Of a stretch of 64,000 bases of DNA, positions 35,835 through 44,446 are shown piece by piece (positions within the stretch are counted from its first letter, which is position 1; the number at the start of each line of letters is the position of its first letter). The notes beneath the pieces are model-generated. The model saw only the letters and a list, made by a program, of their open reading frames with translations. It was not told where the DNA came from and made no database searches. The position numbers and the translations under genes are program-made. The stretch is from Pseudomonas fildesensis (lineage in GTDB: Bacteria; Pseudomonadota; Gammaproteobacteria; Pseudomonadales; Pseudomonadaceae): contig NZ_LFMW01000017.1 in assembly GCF_001050345.1 (NCBI RefSeq), positions 1 to 64,000 of the forward strand, written 5' to 3'.

Positions 35835-35921
35835 ATGGATGCAGTTACCCAAGGCAGTTGCCTCTGCGGCGCAATCCGCTATCAGGTCTCGACACCGCTC
35901 AAAGCCACGACGTACGGATAG
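35835..35921 (+). pseudogene. GFA-family gene fragment, repeat copy 2
   Basis: This is the second copy of the same 28-codon fragment, 315 bases further on. One base change turns the last Cys codon into Tyr (ATTYG). The stop codon is at the same place. It arose by duplication of the whole repeat unit rather than by independent decay. Confidence 0.6.
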
Positions 35922-36121
35922 GCGCTGGTACAACGCCAAGCGCCAGGCAGAAACCGAGTGGCCTGAGCGACTTCCACCCTGTGGCGAGGGAGCTTGCTCC
36001 CGCTGGGCTGCGAAGCGGCCCCATAGCGGTCATGTTGATGTACCTGCTACACCGAGGTGGCAGGTTCGGGGCCGCTGCGCAGCCCAGCGGGAGCAAGCTC
36101 CCTCGCCACAGTTGACGGCCC

Positions 36122-37441
36122 TTACATCAACGGAATCGAATAACTCACAAACACACGATTCTGATCCTGGTCACGCGCTACCTCACTGCGCGACATCCCG
36201 TTACGCCAGCCAAACCCGACGTTCTTGAGCGTGCCGCTCTGCACCACGTAATCCAGGGCGATATCCCGTTCCCATTCGCTGGCATCGTTGCCGCTGGCGG
36301 TGAGGATATGGTCGCCCTTCAGGTACATCACCGACGCCTTAAGGCCCGGTACGCCGAGGGACGCGAAGTCGTAGGCGTATTGGGCGAATGCTGTGCGCTC
36401 GCCGGCCTGGATGAAGGTCTGCACGGTACGGTCGGTGTAGAGGTACAGGCTGGAGCCGCCCTCACCTTTGCCGACCAGGCCGCCCTGGTTGAGTTGGGCG
36501 AAGTTGCTGTCGTCCGAGACTTGCTGGTAACCGGCGGTAATCGCGTGCGGGCCCAGTGAGTAGATGAATGCCGCACTCCAGGTGTTGTTGTCGATTTCTC
36601 CACTGCCGTTCTTGGTATAGCCACTGAATTTGTAGCCTTCGGAGCGACCGGCGACGCTGCTGTTTTTGCCGTCGGAGGTGGTCTTGAAGTAGCGCAGGTC
36701 GGTTTTCAATGAACCGTAGTCACCGAGCGGCAATACATGGATCAGCCCGGCAAAGTGCTGTTGGTAATAGTCTTCAAGATTGGCGTAGTAGTACTGGAGC
36801 ATCAGGTCCTTGGTGACTTTGTAGTCGCCGCCGGCATAGGTGAATTTGTTGCTTTCCTGAGTACCGCCAGCCACTGCCAGGCCGCTGCGGTCGCTGGAAC
36901 CACGGCCCGTGGTGTGTTGAAGCTGGCCGCCGATCAGGGTCAGGTTATCGATGTCGTTGCTGGTGATCTGCCCGCCTTCGAAGGACTGCGGCAACAGGCG
37001 ACCGTCGTTGCTCACCAGAATCGGCAAGTTCGGGCGCAGGTAGCCGTAGCGCGCTTCGGTCTTGGCAAATCGGGCTTTGGCGGTGGCACCGCCACGGGCC
37101 CAGTTGTCGGCAGCCTTGCCATCATCGTTGGGGATCATCGAGCTGCCCACGTGGCGACCGGCGCCGCTGTCGAGGGTCACGCCGAGCATGCCGATGGCGT
37201 CGAGACCAAAGCCGACGGTACCGTCGGTGAAGCCCGACTGGTAATTGAGGATGAAGGCCTGGCCCCACTCTTCAGTCTTCGACGGCGCGGCGGTGCCGTC
37301 GCGGTTGTCGTTGTTGAAATAGAAGTTACGCATGCTCAGGTTGGCTTTGCTGTCGCTCAAAAAATCAGCCGACGCCAACGGGCTCAAGGCCACGCCGAGG
37401 CTACCGGTCAATACGCTTAATACATTCAAAGTGGCTTTCAT
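36122..37441 (-). CDS. OprD-family outer-membrane porin
   Basis: This 18-stranded OprD-type substrate-specific porin is 439 residues from the ATG at 37441. It has a signal peptide (to about residue 25, ASA-DFL), FLSDSKANLSMRNFYFNNDNR, and the family's EEWGQAFILNYQSGFTDGTVGFGLDAIGMLG. Alternating beta-strand residues run to the C-terminal NRVFVSYSIPLM. Pseudomonas OprD/Opd members take up basic amino acids, aromatic acids or dipeptides; the substrate here is not identifiable. The inverted repeat at 37503 lies in its upstream region. The OprD gene lies beside an ABC importer operon on the same strand, so the two may serve the same uptake route, but that is inference. Confidence 0.88.
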   Translation of the reverse strand: MKATLNVLSVLTGSLGVALSPLASADFLSDSKANLSMRNFYFNNDNRDGTAAPSKTEEWGQAFILNYQSGFTDGTVGFGLDAIGMLGVTLDSGAGRHVGSSMIPNDDGKAADNWARGGATAKARFAKTEARYGYLRPNLPILVSNDGRLLPQSFEGGQITSNDIDNLTLIGGQLQHTTGRGSSDRSGLAVAGGTQESNKFTYAGGDYKVTKDLMLQYYYANLEDYYQQHFAGLIHVLPLGDYGSLKTDLRYFKTTSDGKNSSVAGRSEGYKFSGYTKNGSGEIDNNTWSAAFIYSLGPHAITAGYQQVSDDSNFAQLNQGGLVGKGEGGSSLYLYTDRTVQTFIQAGERTAFAQYAYDFASLGVPGLKASVMYLKGDHILTASGNDASEWERDIALDYVVQSGTLKNVGFGWRNGMSRSEVARDQDQNRVFVSYSIPLM

Positions 37442-37502
37442 CAGGACAAACTCCGGCGCGGAATCCAGGTTCCGGGCGCAAAAAAAGGGCAGCAGGATGC
37501 CG

Positions 37503-37523
37503 TCGGCCAAACGTGTTGGCCGA
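37503..37523. repeat. Perfect inverted repeat between phosphodiesterase and oprD genes
   Basis: TCGGCCAA-ACGTG-TTGGCCGA is an 8+5+8 dyad about 62 bp upstream of the oprD-family gene. A run of T residues follows further on in the minus-strand sense. It may be an operator for the porin gene or a transcript-end hairpin for the importer operon; the two cannot be told apart. Confidence 0.35.
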
Positions 37524-37577
37524 AGCGTTAACGGGCGATCAGGTACTTAGTTGCGAGAAGCGAACCTCCGTAAAACC

Positions 37578-38429
37578 TCAGTCAATCAATCCATGAGCGT
37601 CATAAAACGGATACGGCCCCGGGTACTCCCCGAACACACCGTTGTGGCTGATCAAACCGTGCTGCGCATCCCAGTTGTGCAGCAGATAACCCGCCGGTTC
37701 CAGGTTGAAATGCGCGGGCGCGGCGTCTTGCAAATCCAGCACGATCTGGTGTGAGGTGCCGGGGCACACGCAACTCAAGCTGCCGCCAAAACGCCGTTGC
37801 ATCGGCCGGTGCAGATGCCCGCACAGCAGGCGCTCCACTTGCGGATGGCGGGCGACCACGTGTTCGAGGGCGGCAGCGTTGATAAAGGGTTCGCGGTCCA
37901 TATGGCCGATACCGCTGATAAAGGGCGGGTGATGCAGGATCAACAGCGTCGGTGCCTCGGGGCGCAGCGCCAGTTGCGCGTCCAGCCACTGCAACTGGCT
38001 GTCCAGCAATTGCCCGCCGTGGCCTCCGGGGATGGTCGAGTCAAGGCCAATCAGGCGCAGCGGGTGCGTGTCCACTACCCAATCCAAAGGGCCCTCGGCG
38101 GACACAGGCAAATAGGCGTGATCACGGAACGCCTCCAGCAGCGGCCCGCGTGTGTCGTGATTACCCGGCACCAGGTAGCAAGGCATTTGCAGGCGCGCCA
38201 GCTCGGGGTGCAGCACGGCGTATTCATCGGCGCGGCCGAAGTCCACCAGGTCGCCGCTGATCACCACGATATCCGGGCGCGGCGTGCTGGCGTTCAAATG
38301 GTCGACCGCACGGCGCAAAGCACCCAGCGTATCGACGACGCCATACGTCAGGCGCTGGCCGGCTTTAAGGTGCAGGTCGCTGATCTGCGCAACAAGAAAC
38401 GAACGGTTCAAAAGTCGACTCTCAAGCAT
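37578..38429 (-). CDS. Calcineurin-like phosphodiesterase (GpdQ/CpdA type)
   Basis: This is a 283-residue metallophosphoesterase with every metal motif in place: DLH (ISDLHLKAG), GDLVDFG, GNHD (VPGNHDTRG), the HHPP pair and GHLHRP near the C-terminus. The spacing fits the GpdQ/CpdA group, which cleaves glycerophosphodiesters or cyclic nucleotides. It overlaps the ABC ATPase gene by 8 bases and is the last gene of the importer operon, so it probably hydrolyses the imported solute. There is no signal peptide, so it acts in the cytoplasm. The precise substrate is not proved. Confidence 0.85.
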   Translation of the reverse strand: MLESRLLNRSFLVAQISDLHLKAGQRLTYGVVDTLGALRRAVDHLNASTPRPDIVVISGDLVDFGRADEYAVLHPELARLQMPCYLVPGNHDTRGPLLEAFRDHAYLPVSAEGPLDWVVDTHPLRLIGLDSTIPGGHGGQLLDSQLQWLDAQLALRPEAPTLLILHHPPFISGIGHMDREPFINAAALEHVVARHPQVERLLCGHLHRPMQRRFGGSLSCVCPGTSHQIVLDLQDAAPAHFNLEPAGYLLHNWDAQHGLISHNGVFGEYPGPYPFYDAHGLID

Positions 38430-39453
38430 TCAGGGTGAATAACATGTGCGGGGCAACGGCCAAGGCTATCGGTGCACCGACGGCGTGAAGCTGGTTGTCG
38501 CTGCTGTCGACCAGCAACGGTTGCGCGCCCCCCACGTCCACCAACAGGCGGCTTTGCGCACCCTGGAAAAACTGCGCCAGCAGATGGCCGTGCAAGTGCC
38601 CTTCGCCCTCCATCACCCGCAGGTGTTCGGGACGGCAGTACACGGTGGCGGGCCGATCGGCTGCGTGCCACGGCAGTTCGCCGCCGCTGACTTTCACGCC
38701 ATCGGGTGTGTGCTCAAGCACCGAAAAAGCGTTGAGATTGCCGACAAACCCGGCGACGAACGCATTCGCCGGCTGCTGGTAAATCTCACGCGGGCTGGCC
38801 AGTTGCGCGACGCGGCCCTGCTCCATCACCAGGATGCGATCCCCCAGGGCCATGGCTTCGCCCTGGTCGTGGGTGACAAACACCGAGGTGATACCGAGGC
38901 CACGCAGCAGTTGGTCCAGCTCACTGCGCAGGCGCTCACGCAGTTGCGCGTCGAGGGCAGCCAGCGGCTCATCCAGCAGCAGCACTTTGGGCCGGGGCGC
39001 CAGGGCTCGGGCGAGTGCAACGCGCTGGCGCTGGCCGCCCGACAGTTCATGAATGCTGCGCTTGCCGTGCTGCTGCAAGCCGACCAGCTCCAGTAACTCT
39101 TCACAGCGCTTGTTGCGCTCCGGCGCCGACATCCCGCGAATCTTCAAGCCGTAGACGATATTGCCGGCCACATCCAGGTTGGGAAACAACGCGTAATTCT
39201 GGAACACCATGCCCACATCACGACGCTCGATAGGCAGGCGCGTGACGTCCTGGTCACCGAAAAACACCTGGCCCACGTCCGGGCTTTCCAGCCCGGCGAT
39301 CAGGCGCAAAGTGGTGGTTTTGCCACAGCCGGACGGGCCGAGAATCGCCAGGGTTTCGCCGCCTTCGACGGTCAAGTTCAAGTCATGCACGGCCACGGTG
39401 CCGTCGGCAAACGCCTTGCGACAGCCCTTGAGGCGAATAGTGATAGCGGTCAT
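38422..39453 (-). CDS. ABC transporter ATP-binding protein
   Basis: This 343-residue ATPase subunit powers the importer. It has Walker A GPSGCGKTT at 39-47, a Q-loop, the ABC signature HELSGGQRQRVALARALA and Walker B LLLDEPLAALD. A C-terminal TOBE-like domain (about 260-340) is of the kind seen in polyamine, iron, phosphonate and sugar importers. It overlaps the upstream permease gene by four bases (ATGA), tying it to the operon. Confidence 0.93.
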   Translation of the reverse strand: MTAITIRLKGCRKAFADGTVAVHDLNLTVEGGETLAILGPSGCGKTTTLRLIAGLESPDVGQVFFGDQDVTRLPIERRDVGMVFQNYALFPNLDVAGNIVYGLKIRGMSAPERNKRCEELLELVGLQQHGKRSIHELSGGQRQRVALARALAPRPKVLLLDEPLAALDAQLRERLRSELDQLLRGLGITSVFVTHDQGEAMALGDRILVMEQGRVAQLASPREIYQQPANAFVAGFVGNLNAFSVLEHTPDGVKVSGGELPWHAADRPATVYCRPEHLRVMEGEGHLHGHLLAQFFQGAQSRLLVDVGGAQPLLVDSSDNQLHAVGAPIALAVAPHMLFTLNA

Positions 39454-40244
39454 CGACGCTCTCCACGGGACAAACGAGCGCTGATGGCCTGCAACGCAAC
39501 CAGCAGCGGCACGATCATCAGCAAAAAGATAAGGGTGTAGGCACTGGCGATTTCCAGGCGGGCCGAGGCGTAGCTGTCGGCCAGGCCCACGGGCAGCGTC
39601 TTGGTCATCGGCGTGTGGAGCATCCAGGTCAGGTTGAACTCACCCAGCGACAGCGTGACCACCATCAACACACCCGCGAGAATCCCCGCGCGGCAGTTGG
39701 GCACCACCACACTGAAAAAGCGCTTGATGAGACCGGCGCCCAGGCTGGCGGCCGCCTCTTCCAGCACCGGCAGTTGCTGGCGCTGCATCACCGCCATCAC
39801 CGGGCGTACCAGAAACGGCAAGGTGAACAGCACATGGCCGACCAGAATGAACAACCAGCTGCTGCGAAACGTGCCGAACTGGCCGTAGGTCAGCAGCAAG
39901 GCCAAGGCACTGGCCAGACCAGGCATTGCCACCGGCAGCACCATCAGTTCTTCAAAGGCGCGGCTGAAGCGGTTGTTCATCCGCACCAACGCGTAGGCCG
40001 CCGGCACACCGATCACGCAGACGCACACCGCGCAGGCCACGGCCAATTGCAGCGACAGCCACACGGTCGGCGAATAGGCCTGCCACACCTGGATCAACCA
40101 ATCGAAGGTCAAGCCGCTGGACACGCCCACAAAAAAATTGCGTGTGAGCCCGGCCAGCAATGACATCAGCACCGGCACCAACATGAAGGCGCACACCAAC
40201 AGGGTAAACAGCAGTTGCATCACGAACAGCGATGAGCGCTTCAC
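39450..40244 (-). CDS. ABC transporter permease, second subunit
   Basis: The 264-residue integral membrane subunit has a GTG start (40244) that overlaps the stop of the preceding permease as GTGA. Six membrane helices are visible, with the EAA loop (LEEAAASLGAGLIKRFFSVVVPNCRAG) that couples to the ATPase. The open codons upstream of 40244 lie inside the other permease gene and are not coding. It pairs with the permease at 40241 to make the channel. CysTW/PotC-like permease type. Confidence 0.88.
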   Translation of the reverse strand: MKRSSLFVMQLLFTLLVCAFMLVPVLMSLLAGLTRNFFVGVSSGLTFDWLIQVWQAYSPTVWLSLQLAVACAVCVCVIGVPAAYALVRMNNRFSRAFEELMVLPVAMPGLASALALLLTYGQFGTFRSSWLFILVGHVLFTLPFLVRPVMAVMQRQQLPVLEEAAASLGAGLIKRFFSVVVPNCRAGILAGVLMVVTLSLGEFNLTWMLHTPMTKTLPVGLADSYASARLEIASAYTLIFLLMIVPLLVALQAISARLSRGERR

Positions 40245-41059
40245 AGGACGGTCCCCGCATTTTTCACCAGGCGCCGGGTCAGCAACAGCACCGCCCAGGT
40301 CACGGCCCCCAGTACTACCGACAGCGCAGCGGCCACGGCAAAGTTGGCGTAGTTGGTGAACACGTTGTAGATCGCCACCGGCGTGACATTCAGCCGTGTG
40401 CCCAAGGTAAACGCGGTGCCGAAGGCGCCCATCGACGTGGCAAAGCAGATCGCCCCGCACGACGCCAACGCAGGCGCCAGGCCCGGCACGATCACGTCGC
40501 ACACCACGCGCCAGTGCCCTGCCCCCAGCGAATGCGCGGCTTCTTCCAGGCTGCGGTCGAGGCTTTCGCACGCGGCCATTACCGTGAGAATCACCCGCGG
40601 AATCGAGAAGTACAGGTAGCCGACAAACAGCCCCGCCAACGAGTAGGCAAAGATCCAGCGCTCACCGGCCACTTGCAGGCCGAGTGACGCAAACAGGCCT
40701 TGGCGCCCCGCCAACAGGATCACCAGGAAGCCCACCACGACGCCGGGAAACGCCAGGGGGAACGTCAGCAACGCCACCAGCGCCGAGCGCCCGAAAAACT
40801 GCTGGCGGGAGAGAAATACGCCGCTGATGCCGCCGATCAATAACGCGACGAGCGTCACGAAGATGGCCAGCGCGCAGGTTTGCGCCAGGCTGCCCAAATA
40901 CTGCGCGCTGCTGAGTACCTGCCAGTAGCCGCTGCCGCTACTGTCGCGGCTCTCGGTGCCGAGCACTATCAGGTGCGCCAACGGCAGCAACCAGAACGCG
41001 AGCAGCACCGCCAACGCCGGGGCCAGAGCCCAGGCGGCGTGTTTTGCCGATGCTGCCAC
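40241..41059 (-). CDS. ABC transporter permease, first subunit
   Basis: The 272-residue integral membrane subunit has a GTG start immediately after the solute-binding protein stop (TAA then GTG). It has six membrane helices and the EAA loop SLEEAAHSLGAGHWRVVCDVIVPG. It forms the heterodimeric channel with the next gene product. The motif spacing resembles PotB-type permeases used in polyamine, putative phosphonate and iron importers. Confidence 0.88.
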   Translation of the reverse strand: MAASAKHAAWALAPALAVLLAFWLLPLAHLIVLGTESRDSSGSGYWQVLSSAQYLGSLAQTCALAIFVTLVALLIGGISGVFLSRQQFFGRSALVALLTFPLAFPGVVVGFLVILLAGRQGLFASLGLQVAGERWIFAYSLAGLFVGYLYFSIPRVILTVMAACESLDRSLEEAAHSLGAGHWRVVCDVIVPGLAPALASCGAICFATSMGAFGTAFTLGTRLNVTPVAIYNVFTNYANFAVAAALSVVLGAVTWAVLLLTRRLVKNAGTVL

Positions 41060-42064
41060 TTACTTGACCTCGTTCAGGTAACGGGCGGCGAAGGCTTCCT
41101 GCACGGCGGCCATTTTTTCGTAATCCACCACCCCGGCGCGGGCGTAATCGCTGTCGGGCAAGAACTGCGCGGCGACGTCGGCCGGCATCTTCATCGGGCG
41201 CACCGGGCGCAGGTAAGCCTTGGCCCAGAGCGCCTGGCCTTCGTCCGAGAGCACAAAGTCGAGGACTTTTTCGCCATTGGCGCGGTGCGGCGCGTTGGCC
41301 ACCAGGCTCATCACGTAAGGCACGCTGATGCTGCCTTCCTTGGGGATCACGAAGGCGACGTTGGCGTTGTCCTTGTAGCGGGCGCGGTAGGCGTTGAAGT
41401 CGTAGTCCACCAGGATCGGCAGCTCACCGGACAGCACCCGCGCATAGGCGGTCTGCTTGGGTACGATGGGCGCGTTTTTCGCCAGTTTCTGGAAGTAGTC
41501 GATGGCCGGCGCGAAGTTGTCCAGGTCGCCGCCCAGGGCGCGGTTGATCGCCACCGCCGACACGTAGCCGACGAATGCGCTGGACGGGTCGAGGTAACCG
41601 ACCATGCCCTTGTATTCAGGCTTGAGCAGGTCGGCCCAGCTTTGCGGGACCGGCAGGCCGCCCAGCGCATCGACGTTGACCATGATGCCCAAGGTGCCGG
41701 AGTGAATCGCGAACCAGTGGCCGGCCGGGTCTTTCAAACCAGCGGGAATCTGCTCCCAGCCCTTGGGTTTGTAGCCATCGACCACGCCGGCCTTTTGCGC
41801 CTGCAAGCCGAAGGTCACGCCGTAATACACCACGTCGGCCACCGGCGCGGCTTTTTCCGCCACCAACTGCGCCAGGGACTGGCCGGAGTTCTTGTTGTCG
41901 AGCGGCACTTGCACGCCGGTGCTGGCGTTGATCGCCTTGAGCTGGGTGCCCCAGTCGGCCCAATCCGGCGGGCAGTTGTAGCAAATTGCAGTGTCGGCGG
42001 CCTGGGCCAGGCTGGCCGCACCGCACAGCAGTACGGCGGCCAGGGTTTTACTGAATGCGCGCAT
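41060..42064 (-). CDS. Periplasmic solute-binding protein of ABC importer
   Basis: The 334-residue exported binding protein starts MRAFSKTLAAVLLCGAASLAQA (signal peptide, cleaved after AQA). It has a type-2 periplasmic-binding fold: an early ICYNCPPDW (with two Cys), NKNSGQSLAQLVAEKAAPVADVVYYG and the hinge strands. It is of the class that binds iron, polyamines, phosphonates and phosphate esters. The ligand is unknown. The start overlaps the LacI-family regulator by 17 bases, so regulator and importer are transcribed together. Confidence 0.87.
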   Translation of the reverse strand: MRAFSKTLAAVLLCGAASLAQAADTAICYNCPPDWADWGTQLKAINASTGVQVPLDNKNSGQSLAQLVAEKAAPVADVVYYGVTFGLQAQKAGVVDGYKPKGWEQIPAGLKDPAGHWFAIHSGTLGIMVNVDALGGLPVPQSWADLLKPEYKGMVGYLDPSSAFVGYVSAVAINRALGGDLDNFAPAIDYFQKLAKNAPIVPKQTAYARVLSGELPILVDYDFNAYRARYKDNANVAFVIPKEGSISVPYVMSLVANAPHRANGEKVLDFVLSDEGQALWAKAYLRPVRPMKMPADVAAQFLPDSDYARAGVVDYEKMAAVQEAFAARYLNEVK

Positions 42065-43067
42065 CGAGGGTCTCCTCATGGGGTTGAGTGCTTTCGCCCG
42101 GCCGGATATGGCAAGGCAGGCAATGGGAAATCGGGGCATTGCCGGCGATCTGCGCCAGCAGTTGATCAATCACGGTGCTGGCGAGCAGCGCGATGGGCTG
42201 CACCACGCTGCACAGCGTCGGGTGCATCTGGGTGCCGAGGGCAATACCGTCAAAGCCCATCACCGAGAGTTGCTCGGGCACGTTCCAGGCGTTGCGGCGC
42301 AGTTCGGCGATCAGGCTGATGGCCAGGAAATCGTTGGAACACACCAGCGCGGTGGGCGCGCGCGGGCCCTGGAGAAACGGCTCGATGGCCGCGAACTCGG
42401 CCTGGGTGTGTGCCGGCATTTCGATCACCGGCAGGCTGGTTAGGCCGTATTCGCGCATCGCATCGCAATAACCGGCGTAGCGCAGGCGTGCACGGTCGGA
42501 CTGCAAGGCGGGTCCGGCGACCATGCTGATGCGCCGGTGCCCCGCTTCGAGCAGGTAGCGCGTGGCGAGGGCCATACCGGCGCGGTTATCGACCGACACG
42601 GCGCTGTAGCTCGGGTTGCTCGGTTGGTGATAGGCCAGCACGAAGGGGGTTTGTTCGGTGGCGAGGCTGTTCAGCACGCTGTTGCTCTCGGCATCGGTCA
42701 CGGTCAGTACCAGACCGTCGACCCGTTGGCGCAGCAGTTCTTCCACCACGATGCTTTCGCGTTCACTGCTGTAGTCGGTGGTCGCCAGCAACAGGCTATA
42801 GCCGCGCAAGCGAGCGGCGCGCTCCATGGCCTGGAATTGTTCAGCAAACACCGGGTTGAGCAGGTTGGGCACCACCACGCCAATCAGTTGGGTGGTTTGC
42901 AGGCGCAGTTGGCGGCCCAGCAAGTTGGGGCGAAAGCCCAGCTCACGGGCGGCGGCGAACACCTGTTCACGGGTCGCCGGGCGAACCTGGTCGGGGGAGG
43001 CAAAGGTGCGGGCAGCGGTGGCGCGGGATACCCCGGCCAGCTTCGCTACGTCTTTTAAATCGGTCAT
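42048..43067 (-). CDS. LacI-family transcriptional regulator of the importer operon
   Basis: The 339-residue repressor has an N-terminal helix-turn-helix (LKDVAKLAGVSRATAARTF, residues about 3-21), the LacI hinge helix (ARELGFRPNLLGRQL) and a periplasmic-binding-like effector domain (TTQLIGVVVPNLLNPVFAEQ and onward). The ATG at 43067 is favoured by GAG eight bases upstream over a GTG two codons earlier. It is the first gene of the importer operon and is probably autoregulated through the dyad at 43079. The effector is presumably the imported solute. Confidence 0.9.
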   Translation of the reverse strand: MTDLKDVAKLAGVSRATAARTFASPDQVRPATREQVFAAARELGFRPNLLGRQLRLQTTQLIGVVVPNLLNPVFAEQFQAMERAARLRGYSLLLATTDYSSERESIVVEELLRQRVDGLVLTVTDAESNSVLNSLATEQTPFVLAYHQPSNPSYSAVSVDNRAGMALATRYLLEAGHRRISMVAGPALQSDRARLRYAGYCDAMREYGLTSLPVIEMPAHTQAEFAAIEPFLQGPRAPTALVCSNDFLAISLIAELRRNAWNVPEQLSVMGFDGIALGTQMHPTLCSVVQPIALLASTVIDQLLAQIAGNAPISHCLPCHIRPGESTQPHEETLDARIQ

Positions 43068-43078
43068 TGTCACTCGCT

Positions 43079-43092
43079 TGAGATCGATCTCA
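43079..43092. promoter_or_regulatory. Candidate LacI-family operator
   Basis: TGAGATCGATCTCA is a perfect 14-bp palindrome with a central CG, the symmetry LacI-type repressors prefer. It sits 12-25 bases upstream of the repressor start and would control the whole importer operon. No second copy was found in the window. Confidence 0.55.
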
Positions 43093-43320
43093 TTGGCGAG
43101 GACAGTAACGGGGAAATGTGGCAGTCAGGTGGTGGGGAGATGACGATTTGATGTCAGCGCGGTGCCCACTTGAACCGGTGTCATAGCCACAGACAGTCAC
43201 ACTCAGGCGCTATCGTTAGAAACCAAGCGCGCAAAATCCGCCCGCTAACCTTTCGATTCGATCCAAGTGCGGGCACAATGCGTGTCCTTTTTTGGCAGGC
43301 ACCGCCGCAGGCTCTCAAAA

Positions 43321-44418
43321 ATGATCAAAACGCCGTACTACCTCATCGATAAACAGAAGCTTCTGGTCAACATGCAGAAGATTGCTTACGTGCGCGAACA
43401 GTCCGGCGCCAAGGCCCTGCTGGCGCTCAAGTGCTTTGCCACCTGGTCGGTGTTCGACTTGATGCAGGAATACATGGACGGCACCACCTCGTCGTCGCTG
43501 TATGAGTTGAAGCTCGGCCGCCAGAAGTTCGAAGGTGAAGCCCACGCCTACAGCGTGGCCTGGGCCGACGATGAAATCGAAGAGATGCTGGCTAACTGCG
43601 ACAAGATCATCTTCAACTCCATCAGCCAGCTGCAGCGTTTTGCCGAGCGGTCCGAGGGCAAGACCCGTGGCCTGCGCGTCAACCCGCAGGTGAGCAGCTC
43701 CGACTACCTGCTGGCCGACCCGGCGCGCCCGTTCAGCCGCCTGGGCGAATGGGACCCGGTGAAGATCGAAGGCGTGATCGAGCAGATTTCCGGCTTCATG
43801 TTCCACAACAACTGTGAGAACGGCGACTTCAACCTGTTCGACCAGATGCTGAACACCATCGAAGAACGCTTCGGCGCTCTGCTGCACAAGGTCAACTGGG
43901 TCAGCCTGGGCGGCGGCATCCACTTTACAGGTGAAGGCTATGCCATCGACGCCTTCTGCCAGCGCCTCAAGGCGTTCTCGCAGAAGTACGACGTGCAGGT
44001 GTACCTGGAACCCGGCGAAGCGGCGATCACCAACAGCGCCTCCCTGGAAGTGACCGTGCTCGACACCCTCTACAACGGCAAGAACCTCGCCGTGGTAGAC
44101 AGCTCCATCGAAGCCCACCTGCTGGACCTGCTGATCTACCGCCTCAACGCCAAGCTGGCGCCGAGCGAGGGTGAACACACCTACATGGTGTGCGGCAAAT
44201 CCTGCCTGGCCGGGGACATCTTCGGCGAGTATCAATTTGATCGTCCGCTGGCCATCGGCGATCGGCTGTCGTTTATCGACACCGCAGGCTACACCATGGT
44301 CAAGAAAAACTGGTTCAACGGCCTGAAAATGCCGTCCATCGTAGTGAAACAACTCGACGGTACAGTCGAAGTGGTTCGTGAATTTGGTTACGACGACTAC
44401 CTGTCCAGCCTTTCGTAA
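43321..44418 (+). CDS. nspC: Carboxynorspermidine/carboxyspermidine decarboxylase
   Basis: This PLP enzyme of the alanine-racemase fold removes CO2 from carboxy(nor)spermidine to give (nor)spermidine. The 365-residue protein begins MIKTPYYLIDKQKLL. The PLP lysine is in ALKCFATWSVF (about residue 41), and the SSDYLLADPARPFSRLG, LGGGIHFTGEGY and late GKSCLAGDIFG (substrate Cys) motifs are all present. The paired dehydrogenase gene follows, giving a complete alternative spermidine route independent of S-adenosylmethionine decarboxylase. The start is chosen at 43321 for the family N-terminus. Confidence 0.93.
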   Translation: MIKTPYYLIDKQKLLVNMQKIAYVREQSGAKALLALKCFATWSVFDLMQEYMDGTTSSSLYELKLGRQKFEGEAHAYSVAWADDEIEEMLANCDKIIFNSISQLQRFAERSEGKTRGLRVNPQVSSSDYLLADPARPFSRLGEWDPVKIEGVIEQISGFMFHNNCENGDFNLFDQMLNTIEERFGALLHKVNWVSLGGGIHFTGEGYAIDAFCQRLKAFSQKYDVQVYLEPGEAAITNSASLEVTVLDTLYNGKNLAVVDSSIEAHLLDLLIYRLNAKLAPSEGEHTYMVCGKSCLAGDIFGEYQFDRPLAIGDRLSFIDTAGYTMVKKNWFNGLKMPSIVVKQLDGTVEVVREFGYDDYLSSLS

Positions 44419-44446
44419 GCTGGCGGATATAGGAGAAATAAAGCAA

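Larger units (their letters stand above)
35323..36111. repeat. 315-bp tandem direct repeat: two full copies and one partial
   Basis: The sequence ACCGAGTGGCCTGAG begins units at 35323, 35638 and 35953, exactly 315 bases apart. Copies one and two are near identical, with scattered base changes. The third stops after its hairpin part. Each unit contains a REPIN, an inverted pair CCTGTGGCGAGGGAGCTTGC / GCAAGCTCCCTCGCCACAGG at 35348-35483, 35663-35798 and 35978-36111. In the first two copies the start of a GFA-like gene follows. The block ends 10 bp before the stop of the oprD gene. Unequal recombination between REPIN copies is a likely origin. Confidence 0.9.

Noticed and set aside
35323..36111. 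CRISPR array
   Set aside because: The repeats are 315 bp long, tandem, and contain REPINs and gene fragments; no short regular repeat-spacer pattern exists.
40880..42319. Long open frame on the plus strand (479 codons) opposite the ABC importer genes
   Set aside because: It lies antisense to three well-supported genes, has no ribosome site or recognisable domain, and is His/Arg-rich as expected of a shadow of GC-rich coding DNA.
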